NCBI RefSeq assembly: GCF_013201545.1
Contig: NZ_CP053746.1
Location: 4,850,501-4,914,500, forward strand
DNA length: 64,000 bases
Origin: Pseudomonas graminis
GTDB taxonomy: Bacteria; Pseudomonadota; Gammaproteobacteria; Pseudomonadales; Pseudomonadaceae
Reading direction: 5' to 3'
Of the stretch, positions 56,212-64,000 are shown one piece after another. Below the pieces are notes generated by a model that was given only the letters and a program-made list of their open reading frames with translations, was not told the origin of the DNA and ran no database searches. The translations under genes and the position numbers were made by a program. How positions within the stretch are numbered: position 1 is the stretch's first letter; each line of letters opens with the position of its first letter.

Positions 56212-57240
56212 CTATTTAAGAAACGCCTTCACCGCCTCGTTCACCTTGTCCGCTTCACATGCCGGCGCCATGTGCCCGCAATCGCTGTTGAGCACCAGCA
56301 ACTGAGCGCGCTTTTGAGCGGCCAGCGCCTTGGAAGGTGCCGGGTCTACCATGCGGTCCCGTTCTGAAGTGATGACTAACAATTGCGCCTTGATCTTCTT
56401 GGCCAGCGTGGCCATGTCGCCCTGGCGCACCAGATCGAAGGACGTCATCGCCTGCAATTGCCGGTACCAGTCGACCGTACTGAACGCCTGGCCACCTGTA
56501 GAGGCAGTGACATTGCCGCCAGGCGCAGGCTTGTTCCCCGCCGGCTTGGCTGCGGCACGCTCCGGCGTCCACAGATAACCGTTGTGTACCGCCGTGAGCT
56601 GCTTGAACACCGTGCCCGGCGCATAGTTGCCATCGTTCCAGCCGGGGGCCCGCTCGATGGCGGCGAGTTCCGCATTCCACGCCTGAAGGTCGCGTTCGGT
56701 TGGGTGAGGCGTGCCGACGATGGTCACCACTTTGCTGGCAAAGTCCGGGTACATCACCGCCCATTGCAGGGCCTGCATGCCGCCCATGGAAATGCCGACG
56801 ATGGCGTGGGCGTGGTCGATGCCCAAGTACAGGGCGAGCAAGCGATGCTGCGCCTTGACCATGTCGCGGATGCCGAACTGCGGAAACTTCAGGCGCGGCG
56901 CAACCGGGCTGTTGGACGGCGAGCACGACACGCCGTTGCCGATGGCGTCCATCGCCACCACGTACCAGCGATTGGTGTCGACCAACTTGCCGGGGCCGAT
57001 CATGTCAGCCTGATCGGACGTCCGTCCGGCCAGCCAGGTTGTCACCAGCACGACGTTATTGCGATCTTCTGCCAGGGTGCCGTAGGTGCGATAACCCAAC
57101 GCGCATTGTGAGATTTTGCCGCCGGTCATGTTCACCGAGCCAATGTTTACGCGCTGCTGCTCTGCCCCCTGGCAAATGCCCACACTCATTAGAACCAGTA
57201 ACGCACACAGCGTCCGGTCAGCGTATTGACGCAGTTTCAT
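56212..57240 (-). CDS. Exported MetX-like alpha/beta-hydrolase
   Basis: 342 residues starting with a signal peptide (LCALLVLMSVGICQGAE). The body resembles homoserine acyltransferase folds: LGYRTYGTLAEDRNNVVLV, nucleophile Ser in IVGISMGGMQALQWAVMYP, acid in VITSERDRMVDPAPS, His in SDCGHMAPACEAD. MetX enzymes are cytosolic, so a periplasmic member is more likely a hydrolase or a transferase of another class. Cysteines near GNGVSCSPSNS may matter for stability. The substrate is unknown. Confidence 0.75.
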   Translation of the reverse strand: MKLRQYADRTLCALLVLMSVGICQGAEQQRVNIGSVNMTGGKISQCALGYRTYGTLAEDRNNVVLVTTWLAGRTSDQADMIGPGKLVDTNRWYVVAMDAIGNGVSCSPSNSPVAPRLKFPQFGIRDMVKAQHRLLALYLGIDHAHAIVGISMGGMQALQWAVMYPDFASKVVTIVGTPHPTERDLQAWNAELAAIERAPGWNDGNYAPGTVFKQLTAVHNGYLWTPERAAAKPAGNKPAPGGNVTASTGGQAFSTVDWYRQLQAMTSFDLVRQGDMATLAKKIKAQLLVITSERDRMVDPAPSKALAAQKRAQLLVLNSDCGHMAPACEADKVNEAVKAFLK

Positions 57241-57548
57241 GGATTTCCTTAGAGGTAAGACCTTAATGGTTTGCGGCTACGGAAAACCATGTACATCAAC
57301 ACCATGCCGTCGCGCTGCGCCATCAGCGTAGCCGGTTATGTCGGACGGGTGAGGCCAATTCGCACCTATTTTTTCAGGCCATTCAACAGCCTGAATGATT
57401 TATGGTTCTGCGCCGCTTTTACCCTTCAAGGCGACAGATATCCGACTGAGGACTCCCCCTGCTCCACCGGCGATGGTAGCGTGCGGTGGTTTCTGATCGA
57501 ACGATCAGACATTTCTCTCAACATGCCTGCCAAGGAATGCCCCACCCA
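57241..57548. promoter_or_regulatory. Divergent promoter region with an inverted repeat
   Basis: 308 bases between the MetX-like gene and the dipeptidase gene, transcribed in opposite directions. ATGGTTT-N11-AAACCAT at 57266-57290, 26 bases upstream of the MetX-like start, could be an operator. No coding frame is supported. Confidence 0.3.
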
Positions 57549-59285
57549 ATGGACTTTTCGCTCAAGCAAATCGCCGCTGCACTGATGCTGGCCGGCGTAT
57601 CCTCTTTCGCACCCGCCGCTTTCGCCAACCTCACCGCGCAACAGAGCGGCACGATTGTCGGCAGTTTCAAGGAAAACGCCGTTACGGATTTCCGCCAGTT
57701 CCTCAAGACCGTCAGCACCACCGACGTGGCCAAGGCTGCGGGCATCGAACCGGCGATCAACGCTTTCCTCGCCAACAAGAAGCTTTCAGCCGATGAGCAG
57801 AACGATATCCATCGCCTGCTGGGCATTTACGCGCGGGTGAAATACGGCAGCGCCGCCACCGAAACCCTGCGTGAGCTGGTCGCCATCCCCACGTTCCAGA
57901 CCGCTGGCATCGCGCAGCACGACAACCCGGCGTTCATCAAGATTGCCGAGAAAATCAAAACCCTCGCCCAGTCGTTCAACCTGACCTTCCGCAACATCGA
58001 CAATCGCGTGTATGAAGTCTCGCTTGAGGGCTCAAGCCCTGAGGTAGTGGGGATTCACGCCCACGCCGACGTCGTGCCGGTCACCCCGGAAAACTGGTTG
58101 CTGGCCGACGGCACTCGCCTCGATCCGTTCAAAGTGACCCTGATCGGCGACCGCATGTACGGGCGTGGCACCGAGGATGACAAAAACGGCATCGTCGTCG
58201 CGCTGTACGCCATGAAGGTGATCAAGGAAGAAAAGCTGCCCCTGGCGCGCAATTTCAAGCTGCTGATCGACACCACTGAAGAAACCTCCGGTGACGCCAT
58301 TCCCTATTACTTCGAGCGCAACCCGACGCCGGCCTACAACCTGGCGCTCGACGGCAGCTACCCGGTGGTCATCGCAGAGAAAGGTTACGGCACGGTCATG
58401 GCCAGCTTTCCCCGTCGCACCGCCGAAGGCACTGGCGCCGAAATCACCTCGATGACCGGCGGCATGGCGACCAACCAGATCCCGTCGAAATCAGTCGTGA
58501 CGCTGGTCAGCGATCACCCCGCTGAACTGGCAGCCGAGTTGCAGAAAGCCGGCGCCGATTACGCCCAGCGCAACGGTGGCAACTTCAAGGTCGACGCAGA
58601 AGTCGCGGGCCAGGACGTCAAGCTGACGGTCACCGGCGTCTCGGCCCACTCCTCCGAACCTGAATCAGGGGTTAACCCGGTGGCGCGGATGCTCGATTTC
58701 ATCAACGGCCTGGACGGCAAAGTCGCGCTCAAGCACAACGCGATCACCGACGCCGCGCACTACGCCGCTGACAACTGGGGCCTGGATTACCTGGGCGCCA
58801 AACTGGGCGTTGGCTTCAGCGATGAGTTCATGGGGCCGTTGACGGCCTCGCAGACCTACGTGGCGATGGACGACAAAGCCTTCAAGCTGGCGGTCAACCT
58901 GCGTGTACCAAGGGGCAAAACACCGGAAGCGCTGAAGGCGGAAATCGCTCAGAAGCTGACGGCCTGGACCCAGCAGAGCCACATCACGCCGGGCTTTAAT
59001 TACTCGATCGCCGAGCCGATGTACCGCAATCCCGAGGGCGAGTGGGTCAAGGCGCTGCTGGCCGTCGCCACCGAGAACCTGGGCATGGAGCACAAGTTCG
59101 GCACGTCCGCCGGCGCCACGTCAGTGCACGAGCTGCCCAACGGGGTGCAGTTCGGTCTGGCCAAACCCGACGTCAAATACACCGGTCACACCGACGCCGA
59201 GTTCAAGACCACCGAGCAGTTCCTGCTGGACCTGCAGATCGTCACCGAAATGATGGGCCGCATCGGTCAGCTGCCGAAACTCTGA
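57549..59285 (+). CDS. Exported M20-family dipeptidase (PepV-like)
   Basis: I take the ATG at 57549, giving 578 residues with a signal peptide (LKQIAAALMLAGVSSFAPAAFA). M20 metal ligands: His and Asp in VVGIHAHADVVPVTPENW, Asp and Glu in YGRGTEDDKNGIV and DTTEETSGD, and His in GATSVHELPNGVQFG. The PepV-type lid domain insert is present. These enzymes cleave dipeptides with two zinc ions; a periplasmic location suggests peptide scavenging or peptidoglycan-peptide turnover. Some relatives are annotated as Sapep. A GC hairpin follows the stop. Confidence 0.85.
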   Translation: MDFSLKQIAAALMLAGVSSFAPAAFANLTAQQSGTIVGSFKENAVTDFRQFLKTVSTTDVAKAAGIEPAINAFLANKKLSADEQNDIHRLLGIYARVKYGSAATETLRELVAIPTFQTAGIAQHDNPAFIKIAEKIKTLAQSFNLTFRNIDNRVYEVSLEGSSPEVVGIHAHADVVPVTPENWLLADGTRLDPFKVTLIGDRMYGRGTEDDKNGIVVALYAMKVIKEEKLPLARNFKLLIDTTEETSGDAIPYYFERNPTPAYNLALDGSYPVVIAEKGYGTVMASFPRRTAEGTGAEITSMTGGMATNQIPSKSVVTLVSDHPAELAAELQKAGADYAQRNGGNFKVDAEVAGQDVKLTVTGVSAHSSEPESGVNPVARMLDFINGLDGKVALKHNAITDAAHYAADNWGLDYLGAKLGVGFSDEFMGPLTASQTYVAMDDKAFKLAVNLRVPRGKTPEALKAEIAQKLTAWTQQSHITPGFNYSIAEPMYRNPEGEWVKALLAVATENLGMEHKFGTSAGATSVHELPNGVQFGLAKPDVKYTGHTDAEFKTTEQFLLDLQIVTEMMGRIGQLPKL

Positions 59286-59294
59286 CCACCCTGC

Positions 59295-59321
59295 CCGGGC
59301 CCGCTGCAATGGCGGGCCCGG
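59295..59321. terminator. GC-rich hairpin after the dipeptidase gene
   Basis: CCGGGCCCGC-TGCAATG-GCGGGCCCGG has a 10-bp perfect stem ten bases after the stop. No strong U-run, so terminator function is probable but not certain. Confidence 0.55.
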
Positions 59322-59354
59322 TTCACGCCGGTGAATGCGCAATCATCAGAGACT

Positions 59355-59660
59355 TCAGTGCTGAAGCGTCGAACCTGACCGACGCACGATCTTGATCGAG
59401 TGTTTGAGATTAGGCTTGCGCGTCACACTGATCGCCCGCTGCGTGACCGTGTCGAGAGTGATATTCCAGAAGCCGGTGCTGGGCACGGCAATTTTCGCCG
59501 GAAAACGGTCGAAGGCGCCGCCGTGATAGGTGTGCCGGCCGCCGTTCTTGAAGCTGCGGAAGTTGGCGTCACTCATGAGGCGGATGTTGCAGGTGTTCGA
59601 GGACTCGATCACCACGATGTCGCCTTCATTCAGGTGTTCGCGTTGATGGATGAATTTCAC
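59355..59660 (-). CDS. DUF1883-family protein
   Basis: 101 residues. The start MKFIHQREHLNEGDIVVIES, the middle DANFRSFKNGGRHTYHGGAFDRF and PSTGFWNITLDTV match DUF1883 from memory. A compact beta-rich domain, with cytosolic location expected. In other bacteria it is fused to or near nucleic-acid or TIR-related genes in some cases; here it is alone. Convergent with the dipeptidase gene. Confidence 0.8.
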   Translation of the reverse strand: MKFIHQREHLNEGDIVVIESSNTCNIRLMSDANFRSFKNGGRHTYHGGAFDRFPAKIAVPSTGFWNITLDTVTQRAISVTRKPNLKHSIKIVRRSGSTLQH

Positions 59661-59763
59661 GGGGTTTCCACGGCAGTGAATAAAAACGGGCGCGAGAATA
59701 GCACGGAGGCCCGCCCCTACAAGGCAGATATCTCATGAACGCATAAGTGACAGACCCAAAAAA

Positions 59764-59793
59764 AACCTCATGATCGCTCATGAGGTTTTTTTG
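59764..59793. terminator. Bidirectional intrinsic terminator
   Basis: AACCTCATGA-TCGC-TCATGAGGTT, 10-bp stem with A-run on the left and T-run on the right. It lies between the start of the DUF1883 gene and the ahpF stop, and serves ahpF from the right. Confidence 0.85.
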
Positions 59794-59828
59794 TTTCTGG
59801 CCATGGGTTCAAGGGTATGGCGGATGAC

Positions 59829-59855
59829 GCCTTCCCGGCAGAAGCCGGTCCCACT
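59829..59855. repeat. Single REP palindrome
   Basis: CTTCCCGGCAGAAGCCGG followed by TCCCACTAATA, immediately before the ahpF stop. Same class as the REPs at 18718 and 35126. Confidence 0.8.
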
Positions 59856-59864
59856 AATAAACCA

Positions 59865-61427
59865 TTACGCCGGGGCGCTGGTGCGGATCAGGTGGTCGAA
59901 GGCGCTGAGCGACGCTTTGGCGCCCTCGCCGACCGCGATCACGATCTGCTTGTACGGCACGGTGGTCACGTCACCGGCAGCGAAGATGCCCGGGATGGAC
60001 GTCTCACCGCGTTGATCGATGATGATCTCACCCCGTGGCGACAGCTCGACGGTGCCCTTGAGCCACTCGGTGTTCGGCAGCAGGCCGATCTGCACGAAGA
60101 TGCCTTCCAGCTCTACGGTGATTTCTTCACCGGTGAGGCGGTTCTTGTAGCGCAGGCCGTTGACCTTCTGGCCGTCGCCGGTCACTTCGCTGGTCAACGC
60201 GCTGGTCAAGACCGTCACGTTTGGCAGGCTGTGCAGCTTGCGTTGCAGCACCGCGTCGGCGCGCAGGTTGGCGTCGAATTCCAGCAGGGTGACGTGGGAC
60301 ACGATACCCGCCAGGTCGATGGCCGCTTCGACGCCGGAATTGCCGCCGCCAATCACCGCGACGCGCTTGCCTTTGAACAACGGACCGTCACAGTGCGGGC
60401 AGTACGCCACGCCCTTGTTGCGGTATTGCTGTTCGCCCGGGACGTTCATTTCACGCCAGCGTGCGCCGGTCGCCAGGATCACGGTCTTGCCTTTGAGCAC
60501 GCCGCCGCTGGCGAACTTGACCTGATGCAGCTCGCCGTTCTTGCCCGGAATCAATTGCTCGCCGCGCTGCAGGTTGATTACGTCGACTTCGTACTGCTTG
60601 ACGTGCTCTTCGAGCGCGACCACCAGCTTTGGCCCTTCGGTATGCTGCATCGAGATGAAGTTCTCGATCGCCATGGTGTCGAGCACCTGGCCGCCAAAAC
60701 GCTCGGCCGCCACCGCGGTGCGGATACCTTTGCGGGCAGCGTAGATCGCTGCGGCAGAACCGGCCGGGCCGCCGCCGACGACAAGCACGTCGAACGCTTC
60801 TTTGCCATTGAGCTTCTCGGCCTGACGATCACCGGCGCTGGTGTCGATCTTCGCCAGAATCTCTTCCAGGTTCATGCGGCCCTGGCCGAACAACTCGCCG
60901 TTCAGGTAGATGCTAGGCACGGACATGATCTGGCGGTCGGTGACTTCTTGCTGGAACAGGCTGCCTTCGATGGCGACGTGCTGCACGTTCGGGTTGAGCA
61001 CGGCCAGCAGATTCAGCGCCTGGACCACGTCGGGGCAGTTCTGGCAGGTCAGCGAGAAGTAGGTTTCAAACTTGAACTCACCGGTCAGGCTGCGGGCCTG
61101 CTCGATGGTTTCCTCGGAGGATTTGGACGGGTAGCCGCCGACTTGCAGCAGCGCCAATACCAGCGAGGTGAATTCGTGACCCATTGGCAAGCCGGCAAAG
61201 CGCAGCTTGATGTCCTGGCCCGGGCTGTTCAGGGCGAAGGACGGCGTGCGTGCATCGCTGCCAGTGGTGTCCAGGGTGATCTTGTCGGAGCTGCTGACGA
61301 TGTCATTGAGCAGGGCCAGCATTTCCTGAGATTTTGCGCCGTCATCAAGGGACGCAATGATCTCGATCGGGCGAGTGATCCGCTCCAGGTAAGATTTCAA
61401 CTGAGCTTTAAGATTGGCGTCCAACAT
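59865..61427 (-). CDS. ahpF: AhpF, alkyl hydroperoxide reductase flavoprotein subunit
   Basis: 520 residues from an ATG with AAGGAAG upstream. The N-terminal double-thioredoxin domain has the redox motif TCQNCPD. Residues about 210-520 form a thioredoxin reductase-like part with FAD site [32 protein letters not shown] (active CxxC), NAD site [15 protein letters not shown] and the FAD end [16 protein letters not shown]. It passes electrons from NADH to AhpC. Confidence 0.97.
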   Translation of the reverse strand: MLDANLKAQLKSYLERITRPIEIIASLDDGAKSQEMLALLNDIVSSSDKITLDTTGSDARTPSFALNSPGQDIKLRFAGLPMGHEFTSLVLALLQVGGYPSKSSEETIEQARSLTGEFKFETYFSLTCQNCPDVVQALNLLAVLNPNVQHVAIEGSLFQQEVTDRQIMSVPSIYLNGELFGQGRMNLEEILAKIDTSAGDRQAEKLNGKEAFDVLVVGGGPAGSAAAIYAARKGIRTAVAAERFGGQVLDTMAIENFISMQHTEGPKLVVALEEHVKQYEVDVINLQRGEQLIPGKNGELHQVKFASGGVLKGKTVILATGARWREMNVPGEQQYRNKGVAYCPHCDGPLFKGKRVAVIGGGNSGVEAAIDLAGIVSHVTLLEFDANLRADAVLQRKLHSLPNVTVLTSALTSEVTGDGQKVNGLRYKNRLTGEEITVELEGIFVQIGLLPNTEWLKGTVELSPRGEIIIDQRGETSIPGIFAAGDVTTVPYKQIVIAVGEGAKASLSAFDHLIRTSAPA

Positions 61428-61490
61428 GGTTCGGCTTCCTTCTTCACTTTCAGGGTCTGGATCCTGTTCAGAATCCAGCGAGTTCTACAA

Positions 61491-61527
61491 AAAAAACGCC
61501 CGAGCGATAACCGCCCGGGCGTTTTTT
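61491..61527 (-). terminator. Intrinsic terminator between ahpC and ahpF
   Basis: ACGCCCG and CGGGCGT around a 13-base loop, with A and T runs on the two sides. The stem has GC-rich pairs, and on the minus strand it is followed by seven or more T. ahpC and ahpF are therefore at least partly separate transcripts. Confidence 0.85.
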
Positions 61528-61585
61528 GGGGGCGATGCGGTTTACGTGCCTATGGGCTCATCGCCCCCGATCCGGTCATGACGAC

Positions 61586-62149
61586 TTAGATCTTGCCAAC
61601 CAGGTCCAGGGACGGAGCCAGAGTGGCCTCGCCTTCTTTCCACTTGGCTGGGCAGACTTCGCCCGGGTGTGCAGCAACGTACTGAGCGGCCTTGATTTTG
61701 CGCAGCAGCTCGGAAGCGTCACGGCCAACACCACCGTCGTTCAGTTCGACGATTTTGATTTCGCCTTCCGGGTTGATCACGAAAGTGCCACGGTCAGCCA
61801 GACCTGCTTCTTCGATCAGTACGTCGAAGTTGCGGGAGATGGTCAGCGTCGGGTCACCGATCATGGTGTACTGGATTTTGCCAATGGCTGGCGAAGTGTT
61901 GTGCCAGGCAGCGTGGGCAAAGTGGGTGTCGGTGGAAACGCTGTAGATCTCGACGCCCAGCTGTTGGAAGGCAGCGTAGTTGTCGGCCAGGTCTTCCAGC
62001 TCGGTCGGGCAAACGAAGGTGAAGTCAGCCGGGTAGAAGAACACCACAGACCATTTGCCTTTCAGGTCGGCGTCCGACACTTCTACGAAGTTGCCGTTCT
62101 TGTAAGCAGTTGCTTTGAACGGTTTGACTTGGCTGTTGATGATAGGCAT
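61586..62149 (-). CDS. ahpC: AhpC, peroxiredoxin
   Basis: 187 residues, standard length, with AGGAG before the ATG. Peroxidatic Cys47 in [10 protein letters not shown] and resolving Cys166 in [10 protein letters not shown] show a typical 2-Cys peroxiredoxin of the AhpC class. It reduces hydrogen peroxide and alkyl hydroperoxides and is recycled by AhpF. Probably induced by OxyR. Confidence 0.98.
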   Translation of the reverse strand: MPIINSQVKPFKATAYKNGNFVEVSDADLKGKWSVVFFYPADFTFVCPTELEDLADNYAAFQQLGVEIYSVSTDTHFAHAAWHNTSPAIGKIQYTMIGDPTLTISRNFDVLIEEAGLADRGTFVINPEGEIKIVELNDGGVGRDASELLRKIKAAQYVAAHPGEVCPAKWKEGEATLAPSLDLVGKI

Positions 62150-62253
62150 CGGTGAATCTCCTGAGGGTTGTGAAAATAGGTGCTACAAATTCGATGGGGA
62201 GGATACTACGCAAAATCGTCGGCCGAGACTCATTGGCAAAGCTCATGCTTACG

Positions 62254-62268
62254 ATTGGTTTTGACTAT
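62254..62268. promoter_or_regulatory. Possible OxyR half-operator upstream of ahpC
   Basis: ATTGGTTTTGACTAT agrees with the OxyR pattern ATAGnTnnnAnCTAT at 8 of 10 fixed positions, 105-119 bases upstream of the ahpC start. The second half-site expected seven bases away is poor, so this is only a candidate. Confidence 0.35.
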
Positions 62269-62305
62269 AAACATGGATTATTAATAGAAAACGTTGTGAG
62301 CGTAG

Positions 62306-63991
62306 TCAGAGGACCTCGATCAGCCGACTCACTCGCCGGGCAAGTTCGTCGATGCCGAACGGCTTGGTGAGTAATTCCATGCCATCGTCGAGAAAGTCGC
62401 CGCGCACTTGCGCTTCGCGCGCATAACCGGTCATGAACAACACCTTCAGCCCGGGGCGATGCTGGCGGGCGACTTCTGCCAACTGGCGGCCATTCAAACC
62501 CGGCAGCCCAACATCCGTCACCAGCAAATCGATCGGCTCGGCACCCTGCAGGACCAGCAGCGCTTCATGGCTGTCGCAGGCCACCTGGACGCGATAGCCC
62601 AGGTCCTTCAACACATCCACCACCAGCATGCGCACATCGGGCTCGTCTTCGACCACAAGGACCCGCTCGCCCTGACTGGCGCGCAGCGGCTCGATGCTGC
62701 GATCGACGGCAGGCGCCTGCTCCGCCGCATCGTGATGACAGGGCAGCAGCAAATCGATCCGCGTGCCGCGCCCTTCTTCGCTGGTAATGCTGACGCGGCC
62801 CCCGGTCTGATTGATGAACCCATACACCATCGACAGACCCAGTCCGGTGCCCTGCCCGATCGGTTTGGTGGTGAAAAACGGATCAAACGCTCGCGCAATC
62901 ACTTCGCTGGACATGCCCAGCCCGGTGTCCTGCACCCGAAGGCGAACGTAGTCACCCGGCGCCAGAGCGTCCTGCAACAACGGGATGTGGGTGAGTTCGG
63001 TCTGGATCAACAGCCGGCCACCATCGGGCATCGCGTCGCGGGCATTGATGACCAGGTTGAGCAAAGCGTTTTCGAGCTGATGCTCATCGGTGTTGGTCAG
63101 GCACGACGTCGCGTGCAGATCGACTTCCAGCTCGATGCTTTCACCGATGGTGCGGCGCACCAGTTCTTCCATGGACATCACCATGTGGTTGACGTCGACG
63201 GGGCACTGATTGAGCGACTGGCGACGGGCGAACGCGAGCAGGCGGTGGGTGAGCGACGCGGCGCGGTTGGCGGAACTCATCGCGGCCTCGATGTAGCGAT
63301 CGATTTCCGACACTCGCCCTGCCGCCACACGACGTTGAATCAGATCCAGCGCGCCGAGCACCCCGGTCAGCATGTTGTTGAAGTCGTGGGCTATGCCACC
63401 GGTCAACTGGCCGATGGCATCCATCTTCTGCGCATGGCGCAGCGCTTCTTCGGCCTGGGCACGCTCACTGATTTCGACCTGCAGGCGCTGGTTGCTTTCG
63501 GCCAGTTCGCGGGTACGCGCGGCGACGCGCTGCTCAAGGCTCTCGTTCAGCTCGCGCAGCGCGTCCTCGGCACTGACCTGCGCCGTGATGTCCGTGCTCG
63601 TGCTCAGCCAATGGATGATGCTGCCGCGCTCATCGCGGATCGGCAACGCACGGGAGAGGAACCAGCGGTACTGGCCGTCCTTGCCTCGCAGGGGAAAGGT
63701 GTCTTCCCACAACGAGCCGGTGGCGAAGCAGCGCTTCAGACGCGACTCGACGCGCTGGCCATGGTCAGGGTGATGCAGTGATCGCCAGCCCAGCGCCATC
63801 ATCGCCTCGTGAGAGGTGCCTGTGTAGCTGTACCAGCGTTCGTTGTACCAATGGATGCGCCCGGCGGGATCGGCGATCCAGGCCAACTGACTCATGTTGT
63901 CGGCGAGGCTGCGAAACTGCCGTTCACTTTCTTCGAGCGCTTCGGTTCTGGAAAGCGCCTGGTCGTCAGGTCCTGCTGGATTCAAAGGCAT
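62306..63991 (-). CDS. PAS sensor histidine kinase with C-terminal receiver
   Basis: At least 561 residues; the frame stays open to the right edge, so the true start may lie outside the window. PAS/PAC at about 20-140 ([35 protein letters not shown]), coiled coil, HisKA with His202 in [13 protein letters not shown], HATPase ([34 protein letters not shown]) and a receiver ([24 protein letters not shown]). The soluble cytoplasmic kinase belongs to the large HATPase group with the HDFNN box. No dedicated regulator is visible; the signal is unknown. Confidence 0.88.
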   Translation of the reverse strand: MPLNPAGPDDQALSRTEALEESERQFRSLADNMSQLAWIADPAGRIHWYNERWYSYTGTSHEAMMALGWRSLHHPDHGQRVESRLKRCFATGSLWEDTFPLRGKDGQYRWFLSRALPIRDERGSIIHWLSTSTDITAQVSAEDALRELNESLEQRVAARTRELAESNQRLQVEISERAQAEEALRHAQKMDAIGQLTGGIAHDFNNMLTGVLGALDLIQRRVAAGRVSEIDRYIEAAMSSANRAASLTHRLLAFARRQSLNQCPVDVNHMVMSMEELVRRTIGESIELEVDLHATSCLTNTDEHQLENALLNLVINARDAMPDGGRLLIQTELTHIPLLQDALAPGDYVRLRVQDTGLGMSSEVIARAFDPFFTTKPIGQGTGLGLSMVYGFINQTGGRVSITSEEGRGTRIDLLLPCHHDAAEQAPAVDRSIEPLRASQGERVLVVEDEPDVRMLVVDVLKDLGYRVQVACDSHEALLVLQGAEPIDLLVTDVGLPGLNGRQLAEVARQHRPGLKVLFMTGYAREAQVRGDFLDDGMELLTKPFGIDELARRVSRLIEVL

Positions 63992-64000
63992 GGCTGCCGA

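Overview
The window is high-GC chromosomal DNA of a fluorescent Pseudomonas, probably of the P. fluorescens group. This rests on the complete mannitol/arabitol operon mtlREFGKDYZ in the order known from P. fluorescens, the MoxR-DUF58-TgpA trio, kdpFABCDE, CobF-type precorrin-6A synthase, a DotU/VgrG pair, and dense REP/BIME repeats of the forms TTCCCGGCTAAAGCCGG and GTGGGAGCGAGCTTGCTCGC. There are no rRNA, tRNA, phage, IS or CRISPR features. All assignments come from reading the sequence, and no database was searched.

Layout. 1-2.4 kb: type VI secretion genes vgrG (cut by the left edge) and tssL. 2.8-13.1 kb: metabolic and envelope genes (class III aminotransferase, LysR regulator, QOR-like reductase, PI-PLC-like protein, DoxX, lytic transglycosylase, TatD nuclease, thioesterase, CHAD protein). 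13.1-18.7 kb: TgpA/DUF58/MoxR operon, a lipoprotein and a patatin-like phospholipase. 18.9-26.9 kb: high-affinity potassium pump kdpFABC with kdpDE, including the 31-codon kdpF. 28.1-35.0 kb: a two-component system, an AI-2E-family permease, a CDF transporter, a DUF4892 protein and two overlapping alpha/beta hydrolases. 35.5-43.6 kb: a signalling cluster (CHASE3-GAF hybrid kinase with three receivers, CheR, CheB, REC-kinase) facing a receiver protein that overlaps a glycosyltransferase gene. 43.7 kb: cobF. 44.9-54.4 kb: the mannitol regulon. 55.4-64 kb: an Ala/Ser-rich unknown, an exported MetX-like hydrolase, an exported M20 dipeptidase, a DUF1883 protein, ahpF, ahpC and a PAS sensor kinase.

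The most unusual signal is intergenic. Five copies of a roughly 280-base element (A 27.1 kb, B 27.6 kb, C 35.2 kb, D 54.4 kb, E 55.0 kb) each fold, on one strand only, into two adjacent hairpins whose loop is always AUGGAU. That is the ANGGAN hexaloop recognised by RsmA/RsmE/CsrA proteins. The stems change by compensatory substitutions while the loops stay fixed. An outer stem encloses both hairpins, and three copies end in a terminator-like GC hairpin followed by U residues. The elements sit in composites with REP and BIME repeats. The composite at 27.1-27.9 kb reappears as its mirror image at 54.4-55.3 kb, so 26-27 kb of genes lie between long inverted repeats. My working hypothesis is a dispersed family of Rsm-binding RNA decoys or regulatory modules. 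A MITE-like DNA cruciform element is the main alternative.
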